Of a stretch of 64,000 nt of DNA, positions 1 through 10,717 are shown piece after piece (positions within the stretch are counted from its first letter, which is position 1; every line of letters starts with the position of its first letter). The stretch comes from Arachis hypogaea (lineage: Eukaryota > Streptophyta > Magnoliopsida > Fabales > Fabaceae): NCBI RefSeq assembly GCF_003086295.3, contig NC_092054.1:57947546-58011545 (forward strand), read 5' to 3'. Made by a program: the position numbers and the translations under genes. Below the pieces are notes generated by a model. That model was not told the DNA's origin. It searched no databases and saw only the letters and a list, made by a program, of their open reading frames with translations.

Positions 1-347
1 TTAGCATGATCTCTTCATTCCTCTTTCAAGGTTCAGAAGAGATCCAAGTATGAATAGCTTATTTTCCAAGATAACTACCCAATTGGATGAAGATCGAAAG
101 CTTTCAAGTAAAATCAAGAGAAAAGATAGAAGAAGAATAATGAAAACTAGTATTGATCCATCAAATTACAACATAGCTCCCTAACCCAATGAAAGGGGTT
201 TAGTTGTTCATAGCTCTGGAAAATGAAAACAAAGATGGAGAATACATGATGAAAATAGAAGTGCAGAGAAAGTAAATACAGAGAGTAATTCTATGCCCAG
301 AGGCTCCCTATAATTTCCAACTCTCTTTTTAATTCAAAGCTACTCCT

Positions 348-360
348 ATATATACTACTC
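348..360 (-). promoter_or_regulatory. TATA box of LTR A
   Basis: The plus strand reads CTCCTATATATACTACTC, giving a TATATATA core on the minus strand, the transcribed strand of element A. The same motif is in the partner LTR at about 7968-7980. Position in the LTR and orientation fit a Pol II core promoter; activity is inferred. Confidence 0.5.
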
Positions 361-536
361 TTCTGTTCTTCTAGTTGGCTCTTCAAGTCTTGGGTATGGG
401 CCTTTGGATCTTGAGTTTGAAGCAGTTCTCTTCTTCATTGGGCTTGGCTTTGCTTGCAGAGAGAAAGTGTGAAGTGGACAGAGACTTTAGCTCAGGACGT
501 TAGGGGTGTTAACGTTAAGTGAAAATATGGGTTCGA

Positions 537-1590
537 GAACGTTAGTGACAATCACCTTTTTCACTAATGTTCCTCACTAAAGTAAGAGCCACGTTAACTT
601 CAACGTTAGTGGCACAAACGTTGCCACTAACGTTGCCCCTTTATCCTTCGCACACGTTATTGGGACTCACCTTTCCCAATAACGTTGAGAAATCTCCCCC
701 TTCCCTACGTTAGAGTCCATGTTAACTTAGTTAACGTGGCTCTTTTAACGTAGGCTTGCCAACCTTCGAGAACGTTAGTGACACTTACCATTGTCACTAA
801 CGTTCCAATGTGCCCCTATTTCTCACGTTAGAGTCCACGTTAACTAGGTTAACGTGGCTTCTAACGTGGCCATCCTAGCCATCTCCAACGTTAGTGACAA
901 AGTTGAGTGTCACTAACGTTTGCTCATCATTCCCTTATCCACGTTAGCTTCCACGTTAACTAAGTTAACGTGGGAGTTAACGTGGCTCATGGTGGCATGT
1001 GTGGGCTCCTTCCAACGTTAGTGACAATGTTGGGTGTCACTAACGTTGGCGTCGCCTCCTTTCTTCACATTAACTTCCACGTTAACTAAGTTAACGTGGG
1101 AGTTAACGTGGCTTATTGGGGCTTGTGTGGGTTCCTTCCAACGTTAGTGACAATGTTTGGTGTCACTAACGTTGTCGACCACCTTGTTTCCTCACGTTAG
1201 CTTCCACGTTAACTAGGTTAACGTGGGAGTTAACATGGCTTAATGTGACTTGGCCAACGTTGGTGATAATGTTGAATGTCACTAACGTTGGCTTCCCCCC
1301 TTTCTTCTTAACGTTAGAGGTCACGTTAACTAAGTTAACGTGGTGACTAACGTGGCCACTTATGAGCTTGGTCCAACGTTAGTGATAATGTTAAGTGTCA
1401 CTAACGTTGGCTCCATTTCCTTTCTTCCACGTTAGAGTTCACGTTAACTTAGTTAACGTGACTCTTAACGTGGGCAATGATGGCTTCGAGAGCGTTATTG
1501 GCAATTACTTTTCTCATTAACATTGCAAGTTACTCCCATTCCATGCTAGTGTTAACGTTAGTGTCACTAATGTAGCCACTAATGTGGTTC
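537..1590. repeat. Tandem array of two alternating palindromes in LTR A
   Basis: About eight imperfect units of 116-127 bp. Each unit holds one long-loop inverted repeat (arms AACGTTAGTGACA and TGTCACTAACGTT around 8-10 nt) and one near-perfect palindrome (CCACGTTAACT, one centre base, AGTTAACGTGG). Type-1 copies lie near 537, 770, 887, 1014, 1139, 1255, 1374 and 1490. Type-2 copies lie near 715, 835, 950, 1078, 1205, 1320 and 1437. The partner LTR (8153-8288 and 18175-18640) has fewer units, with an internal deletion joining two repeats, so unit number is unstable. Confidence 0.9.
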
Positions 1591-1868
1591 TTCTTTGCTT
1601 CCTTTGTCCTGAAATCAAGCAATAAATTGCATCAAAATTCTAGTCCAAGTCATGGGAAATGCAACATCCAATTTATCATTAAATTCATACAAAATCCTCA
1701 TGAAATCATGTAAATTACACAATGCATGCTTGAATCAAGATGTAAGTGAATATCTACCCAAAACCAGCTTATTTCCTAAGGAAATGCATGAAACTACCCT
1801 AAAAACAGTAAAGAAAAGGTCAGTGAAACTGGCCAAAATGCCTTGGCATCACAGCATCAAACTTAAAG

Positions 1869-1888
1869 CTTGCTTGTCCCTGAGCAAG
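1869..1888 (-). other. Hairpin module next to the 3' LTR of element A
   Basis: CTTGCT and AGCAAG can pair around an 8-nt centre. It lies 10 bp inside the element from the LTR edge and follows CATCAAACTTA. The same arrangement, CACCAAACTTA followed by a TTGCTTG/CAAGCAA hairpin, sits at the matching place in the FIDEL/Feral-like element (46371-46407) and again at 48658-48693. Confidence 0.55.
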
Positions 1889-3128
1889 TACTGGAGCAAG
1901 AGAATGATGAATGGAATGCCAAGAGAAATAAGTCATTCTTGTGGAAGTCATGTCCCTGGTTTTATGGTGGTTTCATGCATAGCAACTTAGGTTCATTCCT
2001 GGCTTTCAGACCTTTATCATGTCCTAGAATACTCACTGTGATTGCATCCCATGAGACTTTTATTCATTGATCCTTTTTGTTGTCATTTCAGGGCTTATTT
2101 TTGTTCTTAAGCTAAGTGCTCTGTAAGGGGGCAACTCTTTAAAATAAGCTTTCAGCCAACACTCCCGAACCAGTTGGTTCAAGGTGCTAGGTGTTGAAGC
2201 ACCCCTAAGGACTTACTTGCTCAAGTCTCTCCCCCATACATACACACCACAGGCACATAGCTTATTTATTTTCTTTTCTTGAGACCTTGGTGTCCAGCAC
2301 CTCTTTGGGTTACTAAATGCTCTGTATTGAGGGTTACTCTTGATAGTGGACTTTCAGCTGATAATCCCGAGTTAGTTAACCCAAGTTACCAAGTGATAAG
2401 GCACCCCTAAGAGCTTATTCATCCAAGTAGATCCCTCACACAGGAGCACCACAGACACATGCCTCAAGCTTAAAAACCATTGGTGCCTAGCCTTATTGCT
2501 TGTTCTTTTTCTTTTATTCCTCAACTTTGATTGTTCTTTCCCCTTTTCTTATTAGGATCTTCTTATTTAGTTAGTCTCATGGGGTGTGTCTCAAGCATAG
2601 TATTCATGACAGATAGTTGTCCTCCCACCTTATGGTTGAACCAACTTAGCTAACTTATGACTATACCATAAACTCATGAACTTATTCCATAGTATGAACT
2701 CCTCTCTGGTCTTTTGTAAACACTCATTCTCTTTTTTATTTGATTCAAAGGGACAAGCATACAAGTAAGCAAAGTAAGGATGCGGTGACATAAAGACTAG
2801 CACACATAGACCTCTTCAACACAAAAACTTAAAAGACAGAATTTAAAAAAAGTTCCAACTACGAGTAACTATTAATCAAAAGTGCATTCGGACTTCCAAT
2901 TTTCAACAATTTTGAGTATAATGGAATTAAGTAACAATGCAACCTTCGGGTGATGATTTCTAGTTGCCCTCTTTCTTTGTCATCATCCTAGTCCTTGCTA
3001 CTTCACTTCCTTGGGTGAAGGTGCACCATTTCCTCATAAGATTCCTGCAAAGTTATTGAAAGTTGCTTGTTCCCAAAGCACTTGAGACATAGTTAGCTTG
3101 CATGTATGCTTGTGGCTTTTGAACTTAA

Positions 3129-3380
3129 TTTGGTGTGTGAACACCAAACTTTGTTCCTTGCCCAGTACAAAACATTGCATATATGCAGAGAACCTCATAT
3201 CTTATTGTTAACAAAACAATTATTACTAAAGTCTAACTACATCTAAGTGGTTTCCCTTGATTGGTTGGAGCTAGCAATGTGTTTTGGGAGTGGGGTGTAA
3301 TTCTAACTAATGTCTTTGGTGGAACACCAAACTTAGAATCACACTTTCACTCTTAAATTGTTTTGGTGTGGAACACCAAA
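3129..3380 (-). repeat. Three TTTGGTGT/ACACCAAA hairpins
   Basis: Three short stem-loops with the same stem: 3129-3136 with 3141-3148 (8 bp, loop of 4), 3315-3321 with 3325-3331 (7 bp, loop of 3), and 3362-3369 with 3373-3380 (8 bp, loop of 3). The two left of pol are followed by CTTAG. The half-stem ACACCAAACTTA is also found beside LTRs and ORFs of the FIDEL/Feral-like element. Function unknown. Confidence 0.6.
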
Positions 3381-3512
3381 CTTAGCTCCTCGCAATACAG
3401 GGGAAACAACTTGTGATCCTTATTGAAATAAAGATGAAAAGGAAACTACCTGAGGTTGGGTTGCCTCCTAACAGAGCTCTCTTTTATCGTCGCTAGCTCG
3501 ATGGTTCCTCCT

Positions 3513-5663
3513 TTACTTGAGATGGTAATTTACTCTGGGGTTTTCCCTCATGTTGCCCAGATAATGCTTGAGTCTTTGTCCGTTCACTGTAAAAGTCCTC
3601 TCTGAACCTTCATCCATGATTTTGATGTGTCCATATGGCGAAACTTTTGTGACAAGAAAAGGTCCGGACCACCTTTGTTTGAGTTTTCCTGGGAATAGTC
3701 TCAATTTGGAATTGTAAAGGAGTACTTGCTGCCCCTTTTCGAAACTCCTGGGTGCAAGATGCAGGTCATGTCTTCTCTTTGCTTTCTCTTTATACATCTT
3801 GGTATTTTCATAGGCTTGTGACCTGAATTCCTCCATCTCTTGCAGCTGCAAGATCCTCTTTGCACCAGCAGCAATGCTGTCAAAATTTAGTATCTTGATA
3901 GCCCAGAGAGCTTTGTATTCCAGCTCCAGTGGTAAATGACAAGCTTTCCCATACACTAGTTGATATGGGGACATTCCAAGTGGTGTTTTGAATGCTGTTC
4001 TGTATGCCCAAAGAGCATCATCCAGCTTTTTTGACCAATCCTTTGTTGATGCACCCACAGTCTTTTCCAGAATCTTCTTTAGCTCTCTGTTGGATATCTC
4101 AGTTTGTCCACTTGTTTGGGGATGGTAAGGTGTGGCTACCTTGTGTTTTACCCCATATGGTAGGAGAAGAGCTTCTAGTGGTCTGTTACAAAAATGGCTC
4201 CCTCCATCACTAATGATTGCTCGTGGGACTCCAAACCGGCTAAAGATATTCTTCCTGAGGAAGTTCATGACTACCCTGTTATCATTCGTTGGGGTCGCAA
4301 TAGCCTCTACCCACTTGGAAACATAATCCACTGCTACCAAGATGTACTTGTTTGCATATGAGGTTGGGAATGGTCCCATGAAATCGATTCCCCACACATC
4401 AAACAATTCCAGTTCCAAGATGAAATTTTGTGGCATCTCATTTCTTTTGGGCAAGTTTCCAAATCTTTGGCATTCATTGCAGCTCTTTACTAGTTCTTTG
4501 GCATCCTTGAAAAGGGTGGGCCAAAAGAATCTGCTTTGTAACACCTTAGCTGCAGTTCTATCCCCTTCAAAGTGGCCTCCATAGCATGAGCCGTGGCAAT
4601 TCCATAGGACCTCTCGTCCTTCTTCTTCCGAAACACATCTTCTAAGGATTCCATCTGAACACTTCTTGAATAGATATGGCTCATCCCAGGCAAAGTACTT
4701 TGCATCATTCATGAGCTTCCTTTTTTGATGTTTATTGATTTCTGGAGGCAATGCCCTAGTTGCCTTGAAGTTGGCAATGTCTGCGAACCATGGTGCTTTG
4801 TGAACTATCATCAACTGCTCATCAGGGAAGAACTCATTTACACTTGTATCAGGTGTTCCATCTTTATCATGAGAAATCCTAGATAGGTGATCTGCTACCT
4901 TGTTCTCCACTCCTTTCTTGTCTCTGATTTCAATATTGAATTCCTGCAGCAATAAGATCCATCTTATTAGTCTTGGCTTTGATTCTTGCTTGGCAAACAA
5001 ATATTTAAGTGCTGTGTGATCTGTAAAAACAATCACTTTAGAACCAATGAGGTACGATCTAAACTTGTCAAATACAAAAACTATTGCTAGCAACTCCTTT
5101 TCAGTAGTCGTATAATTTCTTTGAGTATCATTAAGGACTTTGCTCGCATAGTATATCACATGGACTAAGTTATCTTTCCTCTGTCCTAACACTGCCCCAA
5201 CTGCAAAATCAGATGCGTTACACATTAATTCAAATGGTAAATTCCAATCAGGTGGGGAAATGATAGGAGCAGAGGATAACCTCATTTTCAGATTTTCAAA
5301 GGCTAACATGCATGTTTCATCAAAGATAAATGGTGTATCAGATACAAGGAGATTGCTTAAGGGTTTGGCTATCTTTGAAAAATCTTTAATAAACCTTCTG
5401 TAAAAACCAGCATGCCCTAAAAAGCTCCTAATTGCCCTGACATCACTGGGTGGAGGCAGTTTTTCAATAAGTTCTACTTTGGCTCTGTCAACCTCAATGC
5501 CTTGGTTAGAAACTTTGTGACCAAGGACTATTCCTCCTGTCACCATAAAGTGACATTTCTCCCAGTTCAACACCATATTGGTCTCTTGGCATCTTTTCAA
5601 TACCAAGGCGAGGTGATGTAGGCAACTAGGAAAGGAATCTCCGAATACCGAAAAATCATCCAT
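3513..5663 (-). pseudogene. Pol C-terminal part of element A: RT, RNase H, integrase
   Basis: A 716-residue reading frame with the second half of Ty3/gypsy Pol. It opens with the RT catalytic box (MDDFSVFG), then the RT thumb ([16 protein letters not shown]), RNase H ([34 protein letters not shown]), the integrase zinc finger (HGSCYGGH with CNEC) and the integrase core, with the expected acidic residues in [19 protein letters not shown] and [11 protein letters not shown]. It ends about 20 bp before the noncoding region. The sequence type fits the Athila lineage. It is separated from the first half of RT by a one-base frameshift, so it is a pseudogene as it stands. It would act in reverse transcription and integration of the element. 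Confidence 0.93.
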
Positions 5664-6960
5664 AAAACTTCAATGAATTTTTCTATCATATCTGAAAAGA
5701 TAGAAAGCATGCAGCGTTGGAAAGTCGCAGGTGCATTACATAGCCCAAATGGCATGCGCCTGTAGGCAAACACTCCATATGGGCAAGTGAATGAGGTTTT
5801 CTCTTGATCTCTGGGATCAACCACTATTTGGTTATATCCTGAATAACCGTCGAGAAAACAATAATAAGCATGCCCTGCGAGTCTTTCCAACATCTGATCC
5901 ATGAATGGAAGGGAGAAATGATCTTTTTGTGTAGCCTCATTGAGCTTCCTGTAGTCTATGCACATCCGCCATCCTGTGACTGTCTTTGTAGGAATTAGTT
6001 CGTTCTTCTCATTAGAAACCACGGTAATTCTTCCCTTTTTTGGGACAACATGCACGGGGCTAACCCAAGGGTTGTCTGAGATCGGGTAAATTACCCCTCC
6101 CTGCCATAACTTCATAACTTCTTTCTGTACCACTTCCTTCATGATTGGGTTCAACCTCCTTTGGGATTGAATGGATGGTTTGGCATCATCTTCCAGCAGT
6201 ATCTTGTGCATACATATGGCCGAACTTATCCCCTTCAAGTCAGCAAGAGTCCAACCAATGGCATCTTTGTGGTTTCGCAGTACTTTGAGCAGTTCATCCT
6301 TTTGATCTTGGCTGAGGCATGAGCTTATAATTACTGGGTAATTTTCATCTTCTCCTAAGTATGCATATTTGAGAGAGGGTGGCAATGCTTTGAGTTCAAG
6401 TTTGGGTGCTTCTGACTTTTCGTTCTCTTCCTTTGGTGCACCTTGTATGCCAATTTCTGTTGTTGCAACCTCTTCACCTGATGTACACTCTTCTTCTATT
6501 ATTCTTTCGGGTTCTTCAGACTCTTCTTCTTCAAAACTCTCCTGCACCTCCTCTTCAAGTGAGTCTAACCTCATACATTCCCCCAGTTGTTCTTGTGGGT
6601 AACTCATGGCCTTGAACACATTGATCGTCATCTTTTCATTGTGTAATCTCAGGGTGAGATCTCCTTTTTGTACATCAATGACAGCTCCAGCAGTGGCCAA
6701 GAATGGCCTTCCCAGGATGATGGAAGCCTTGGCTTCCTCCTGCATGTCCAGCACTACAAAGTCTGCTGGGAAGATAAATCTCCCACTTTCACCAGCAAAT
6801 CTTCTACAACGCCATGCGGGAACTTGAACGATCGGTCTGCCAATTGTAAGGCCATCTTTGTTGGTTTAGCTTCCTCAATCTTCATCTTTCTTATCATAGC
6901 TACCGACATTAAATTGATGCTGGCTCCTAAGTCACAAAGAGCCTTTTCCACTGTGATTTC
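5597..6960 (-). pseudogene. Pol N-terminal part of element A: protease and RT fingers/palm
   Basis: Two consecutive pieces read toward the frame at 3513-5663. The first (6754-6951) carries the aspartic protease motif in the plant form ALCDLGASINLM. The next (5597-6754) starts with [16 protein letters not shown], runs through an acidic linker, and has RT motifs including [22 protein letters not shown] and [16 protein letters not shown] lost T in a T-run near 5665 shifts the frame exactly before the RT FMDD box; the two halves overlap at 5597-5663. A stop or frame change also separates protease from RT near 6754. Upstream gag is missing: protease sequence stops at about 6960 and meets the primer site remnant directly. 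Confidence 0.9.
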
Positions 6961-6970
6961 CCCTATAATA

Positions 6971-6981
6971 CAACGGCGCCA
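6971..6981 (-). other. Primer binding site remnant of element A
   Basis: The plus strand keeps CAACGGCGCCA, the last 11 bases of a tRNA-Asp(GUC) type 3' end. The rest of the site and all of gag are absent, and protease sequence abuts it. This marks an internal deletion with one breakpoint in or beside the primer site. Confidence 0.7.
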
Positions 6982-6987
6982 TAAACT

Positions 6988-8288
6988 TGATGCACGGAAA
7001 ACTTGTCTCGCAACAAATTTCCTTCGGCAAGTGTACCGAATTTGTCGTCAAGTAAAAACTCACAATAGAGTGAGGTCGAATCCCACAAGGATTGATTGAT
7101 CAAGCAACTTTAATTAGAGGAATGTTCTAGTTGAGCGAATCAGAATTTGAGTTGAGAATTGCAGAAAATTAAATGGCGGGAAAGTAAATAACAGAAAAGT
7201 AAATGCTAGAAATAGAGCTGAATGTAAATGACGGAAAGTAAATTGCAGAATCTTAAATGGGGATGGGTAATTGCTCATAAAAATAAATGACAGAAATTAA
7301 AGAGAATGGGTAAGATCAGAAATGGGGAGTTCATTAGGCTTAGGAGATGTTGCATTCTCCAGATCAATTTTATTTTCATCTCTTCCTCAATCAATGCACT
7401 CATTGATTTCCTTGGCAATCTTAAGTGATTGAATTACAATTTCTTGTAATTCAATCTCTCAAATCTTGATCAATAGCCAATTCCTTGGTCAATTGCTCAT
7501 GAGAAGAGATGAAGTATGGTCACTGATTATACCGCATGCATTTCCCAAATCAAGTGTTGAGAGGATTATAGTCACATATCCATCCAAACCCAATTTGGTC
7601 CAGTATGAGAAAGCATTTCTAGCATGATCTCTTCATTCCTCTTTCAAGGTTCAGAAGAGATCCAAGTATGAATAGCTTCTTTTCCAAGATAACTGCCCAA
7701 TTGGATGAAGATCGAAAGCTTTCAAGTAAAATTAAGAGAAAAGATAGAAGAAGAATAATGAAAACTAGTATTGATCCATCAAATTACAACAGAGCTCCCT
7801 AACCCAATGAAAGGGGTTTAGTTGTTCATAGCTCTGGAAAATAAAAACAAAGATGGAGAATACATGATGAAACTAGAAGTGCAGAGAAAGTAAATACAGA
7901 GAGTAATTCTATGCCCAGAGGCTCCCTATAATTTCCAACTCTCTTTTTAATTCAAAGCTACTCCTATATATACTACTCTTATGTTCTTCTAGTTGGCTCT
8001 TCAAGTCTTGGGTATGGGCCTTTGGATCTTGAGTTTGAAGCAGTTCTCTTCTTCATTGGGCTTAGCTTTGCTTGCAGAGAGAAAGTGTGAAGTGGGCAGA
8101 GACTTTAGCTCAGGACGTTAGGGGTGTTAACATTCAGTGAAAATATGGGTTCGAGAACGTTAGTGACAATCACTTTTTTCACTAACGTTCCTCACCAAAG
8201 TAAGAGCCACGTTAACTTCAACGTTAGTGGCACAAACGTTGCTATTAACGTTGCCCCTTTATCCTTCGCACACGTTATTGGGACTCAC
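6988..8288 (-). mobile_element. 5' LTR of element A, first part
   Basis: Begins TGATGC just beyond the primer site remnant and matches the left LTR from about 7618 onward. It holds the TATA box near 7970 and the start of the palindrome array. It is broken at 8288 by the CACTA transposon; the bases CAC at 8286-8288 are repeated at 18140-18142 and the uninterrupted sequence is seen in the left LTR near 665. Confidence 0.85.
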
Positions 8289-8299
8289 CACTATAAGAA

Positions 8300-8740
8300 A
8301 ATGGAACATTTGTAACAAAAATTTTGTATCAAATTAAAAATTGTTACAAAAAACCCTTTTTTTGTATTAATAGTTGCTGATTGTTACAAAAAAGTATGTT
8401 TTGTAACAACATTACAAGTTGTTACAAAACATCCAGATATTTTGTAACAATACATTTTATTTTGTTACAAATGATGGTAGTTTTTGTAACGCGCCGGTGT
8501 TTTGTTACAAAATATTGTAATGTTTTGTAACAAAACATAAAGTAGTTGCAAAAATTCATAGTATTTTGTAACAAAATAGTTTTTTTGTTTCAAAAAATCA
8601 AATGTTTTGTAACAAAATATTTTTTTGTCTGAAAAACTTAAATTAATTTGTAACAAAAAATTAATTTTTCACGAAATTTAATATTGTTTGTAACAAGTTT
8701 TATTTTGTGTCACAAAATATGTGTATGATTTATACATTTT
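8300..8740. repeat. Left subterminal repeats of the CACTA element
   Basis: Many copies of TTGTTACAAA / TTTGTAACAA in both orientations, about every 20-50 bp, with a similar set at 17760-18125. Clustered short repeats just inside the termini are where the TNPA protein of En/Spm elements binds; that role is inferred here from position and density. Confidence 0.85.
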
Positions 8741-9120
8741 TTTTTCAAAATGTTAAAAACTTTAAGAATTAAAAAAATTGTCTTTATATTTTTTTAAAAT
8801 AATTTTATTTTGTTTCAGAAATAAAAAAGTTTTTTTTATATAATTCTTTTAAAATATATTGTATAGATTATTTTTTACATATTCATTAATTTTTAAATGA
8901 TGTAAATATTAATTTATATTCCTTTAGAAAATTAGTATATAATTTATAATAATCAGAATTTTAAGATAACTTAAAACTAATTTGTAAAATTTAAATTTTT
9001 TTATTAATTTATAAATATAAATAACAAAGAGTTAAAAATATTCCAAGAAAATGTAAAAAACTAAATGCAATGTTAAAAAAACTAAGGGCTAATAGCTAGT
9101 GAATGTAAAATGGTAAAAAA
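8741..9120. other. AT-rich stretch inside the CACTA left end
   Basis: Very AT-rich sequence with long T and A runs between the subterminal repeats and the GC-rich leader. No ORF or repeat that I can name. Confidence 0.5.
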
Positions 9121-10706
9121 ACCCTAAGGTTCCCCCATTCCCCCACCTCACTCGAAGCCTCACACTCCGTAACTCTCAACCCATGGCACCGTCAACAAAC
9201 CCTATCTGCGAGGGAAAAAGGAGCTGCTTGCGGGAGAAAGAGTCACCGGCGTAGCCCCTCGGAGACGTCTCCGGTTGCGTCGTGGTCCTCAAGTCGCTGG
9301 TCGAATCTGGTTCGTGGGTGCCACTCCTCACCTCCGTCTCTGTCGGCGTGGCCGTCTTAGCTCCGCTGCCTTCCGCTTTCTCTGCCTCTGCGTCTAGCCT
9401 CTTCTGTTTCTGCTACCACCGTATCTGTGGTAGTCTTGGTGGGTGAGTCCTCTGCTGGATGTGCGCTGTTCCTGCCGAAGCTCTGCTCGTGCCGAAGCTC
9501 TGATCGTGCGGTCACATCTCCTCACCGGTGGCCTGCGTCTTCGACGGTGGAATGGCCCCAACCCATCGCTGAGAACTGAACTTGGATCTGCTTCTGCCAT
9601 TCTTCAGTCTAGAGGTGATGATTTTTTCTAATATGTAGTTGTTGTAAATTAATTTTGTGGACGTAATTCTTTCTGTTTTATTGTAGGTTTAGAAGAGAAA
9701 AATTGATGCTAATTATGTAAAAATAAATGATTTAATATGTTGTTCTGTTTGTTCTTTTTCCTTTCTTGAGGGTTGTATACTAAAGTTGGAAAACCTGAGT
9801 TACATAATAAAGCAGAAGAAACCTCTATTAGCACTAAAAAGTTTGTCTTCTAGCTTGATAGTGAAATGATGAATTTTTAAAAAAGGGTCTTCTTCTGGTG
9901 TTGTGTTGCAGTCTTCAATTTCTTCTGATTCAGCCGTGTTTCGTTGGTCTGCTGGCGGTCTGCTCTGCTCGTCTCCTCTGCTGAAGGTAAGTCCAGTTAA
10001 AAGTAGTATTGAACTTTGATTCTGCTGATGTTGTGACTGAAAATATTAGGTTTTATATCTGTTTGACTATATTAGTGTTATTAGCTTATGCTTTCTTTTT
10101 ATTCTGTTCCAATATTTTTTTTATACTTTTGTGTTTGTAAATTGAGTAAAGTAGGTAACTATTTGATCCTTAGTAACATAGAGATATTGTTTAAATTCTG
10201 TTAATAATTTTGTGTATTTTACATTGCATTAATCTAGGATAGTTTATGCTACTCTGCTCATCCGGCGTTGTCCTTTGCCTCTGCCGGTCTGATTCGGTTG
10301 TCCTTCTTCTCCGGCTGGTCGGGTCTGGTCCTATTACGTTTCTGCTAAAGGTAACTTCAGTTTATTTGAGTATTGTTAAATATGCTGTTAGTTGATAATC
10401 TTAGCTGAAATATTGAACCTTGATTCTGCTGTTATTGTGGTTGAAAATATTGTTAGTTGATTATGCTGATGTTGTTGTGGTTGAAAGTATTGGTGTGTAA
10501 CATGGTTGATTATTTGATTTTTAGGTTATTTGGAGAGTTGATATGTTTGTTCTATTTTTTGTTTCTGGGTTTTATTATTTTGATTCTATTGTTTGAACTT
10601 TTTTTGGTGATTTTGAAAGTGATAGCCGCTGTGATGCTATGTTATGTCATGCCCCGCTTTTTGTTTTCACTCTTTACATCCTTCTATCCATTCTCGTCTA
10701 CTGCAG
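9121..10706 (+). promoter_or_regulatory. Probable spliced 5' leader of the CACTA transposase
   Basis: A GC-rich block (about 9130-9610) starting AACCCTAAGG, unlike the AT-rich surroundings, looks like an untranslated first exon. Possible splice donors are CTGAAG|GTAAGT at 9986/9987 and CTAAAG|GTAACT at 10350/10351, each ending a C/T- and G-rich short exon-like piece. A likely acceptor, CTACTGCAG, ends at 10706, eleven bases before the chosen ATG of the transposase. Small ORFs here are out of phase with each other and probably not coding. Confidence 0.5.
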
Positions 10707-10717
10707 AAATTAGTCCA

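Larger units (their letters stand above)
1..1859 (-). mobile_element. 3' LTR of Athila-like element A (left end outside window)
   Basis: Positions 1 to about 680 repeat, in the same orientation and with only scattered differences, at 7618-8288, and the match resumes at 18143 after a CACTA insertion. These are the two LTRs of one minus-strand element. The likely 5' end of this LTR (minus strand) is at 1859, where the plus strand reads GCATCA; the partner LTR starts TGATGC at 6988, so the termini mirror each other. Taking both copies together the LTR is about 2.5 kb, with roughly 630 bp lying left of the window. The element group (Athila) is inferred from the pol proteins and the tRNA-Asp type primer site. 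Confidence 0.8.
1860..3512 (-). other. Post-integrase noncoding region of element A
   Basis: About 1.65 kb between the pol stop codon and the 3' LTR. Short ORFs in it match nothing I recognise. In related elements an extra ORF can sit here; none survives. It holds a hairpin beside the LTR (1869-1888) and three small hairpins near pol (3129-3380), listed separately. The rest is moderately AT-rich with no other structure that I can see. Confidence 0.6.

Noticed and set aside
537..1590. CRISPR-like array
   Set aside because: Units are palindrome pairs with related linkers inside a plant LTR, not constant repeats with unique spacers, and no cas genes are present.
3040..3110. Fourth copy of the TTGCTTG hairpin module (GTTGCTTGTTCCCAAAGCAC)
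   Set aside because: The stem does not pair well and the ACACCAAACTTA context is lacking.
10457..10717. Membrane-rich N-terminus of the transposase
   Set aside because: A splice acceptor at 10706 and the usual family start at MVNYQKYW indicate intron sequence upstream.
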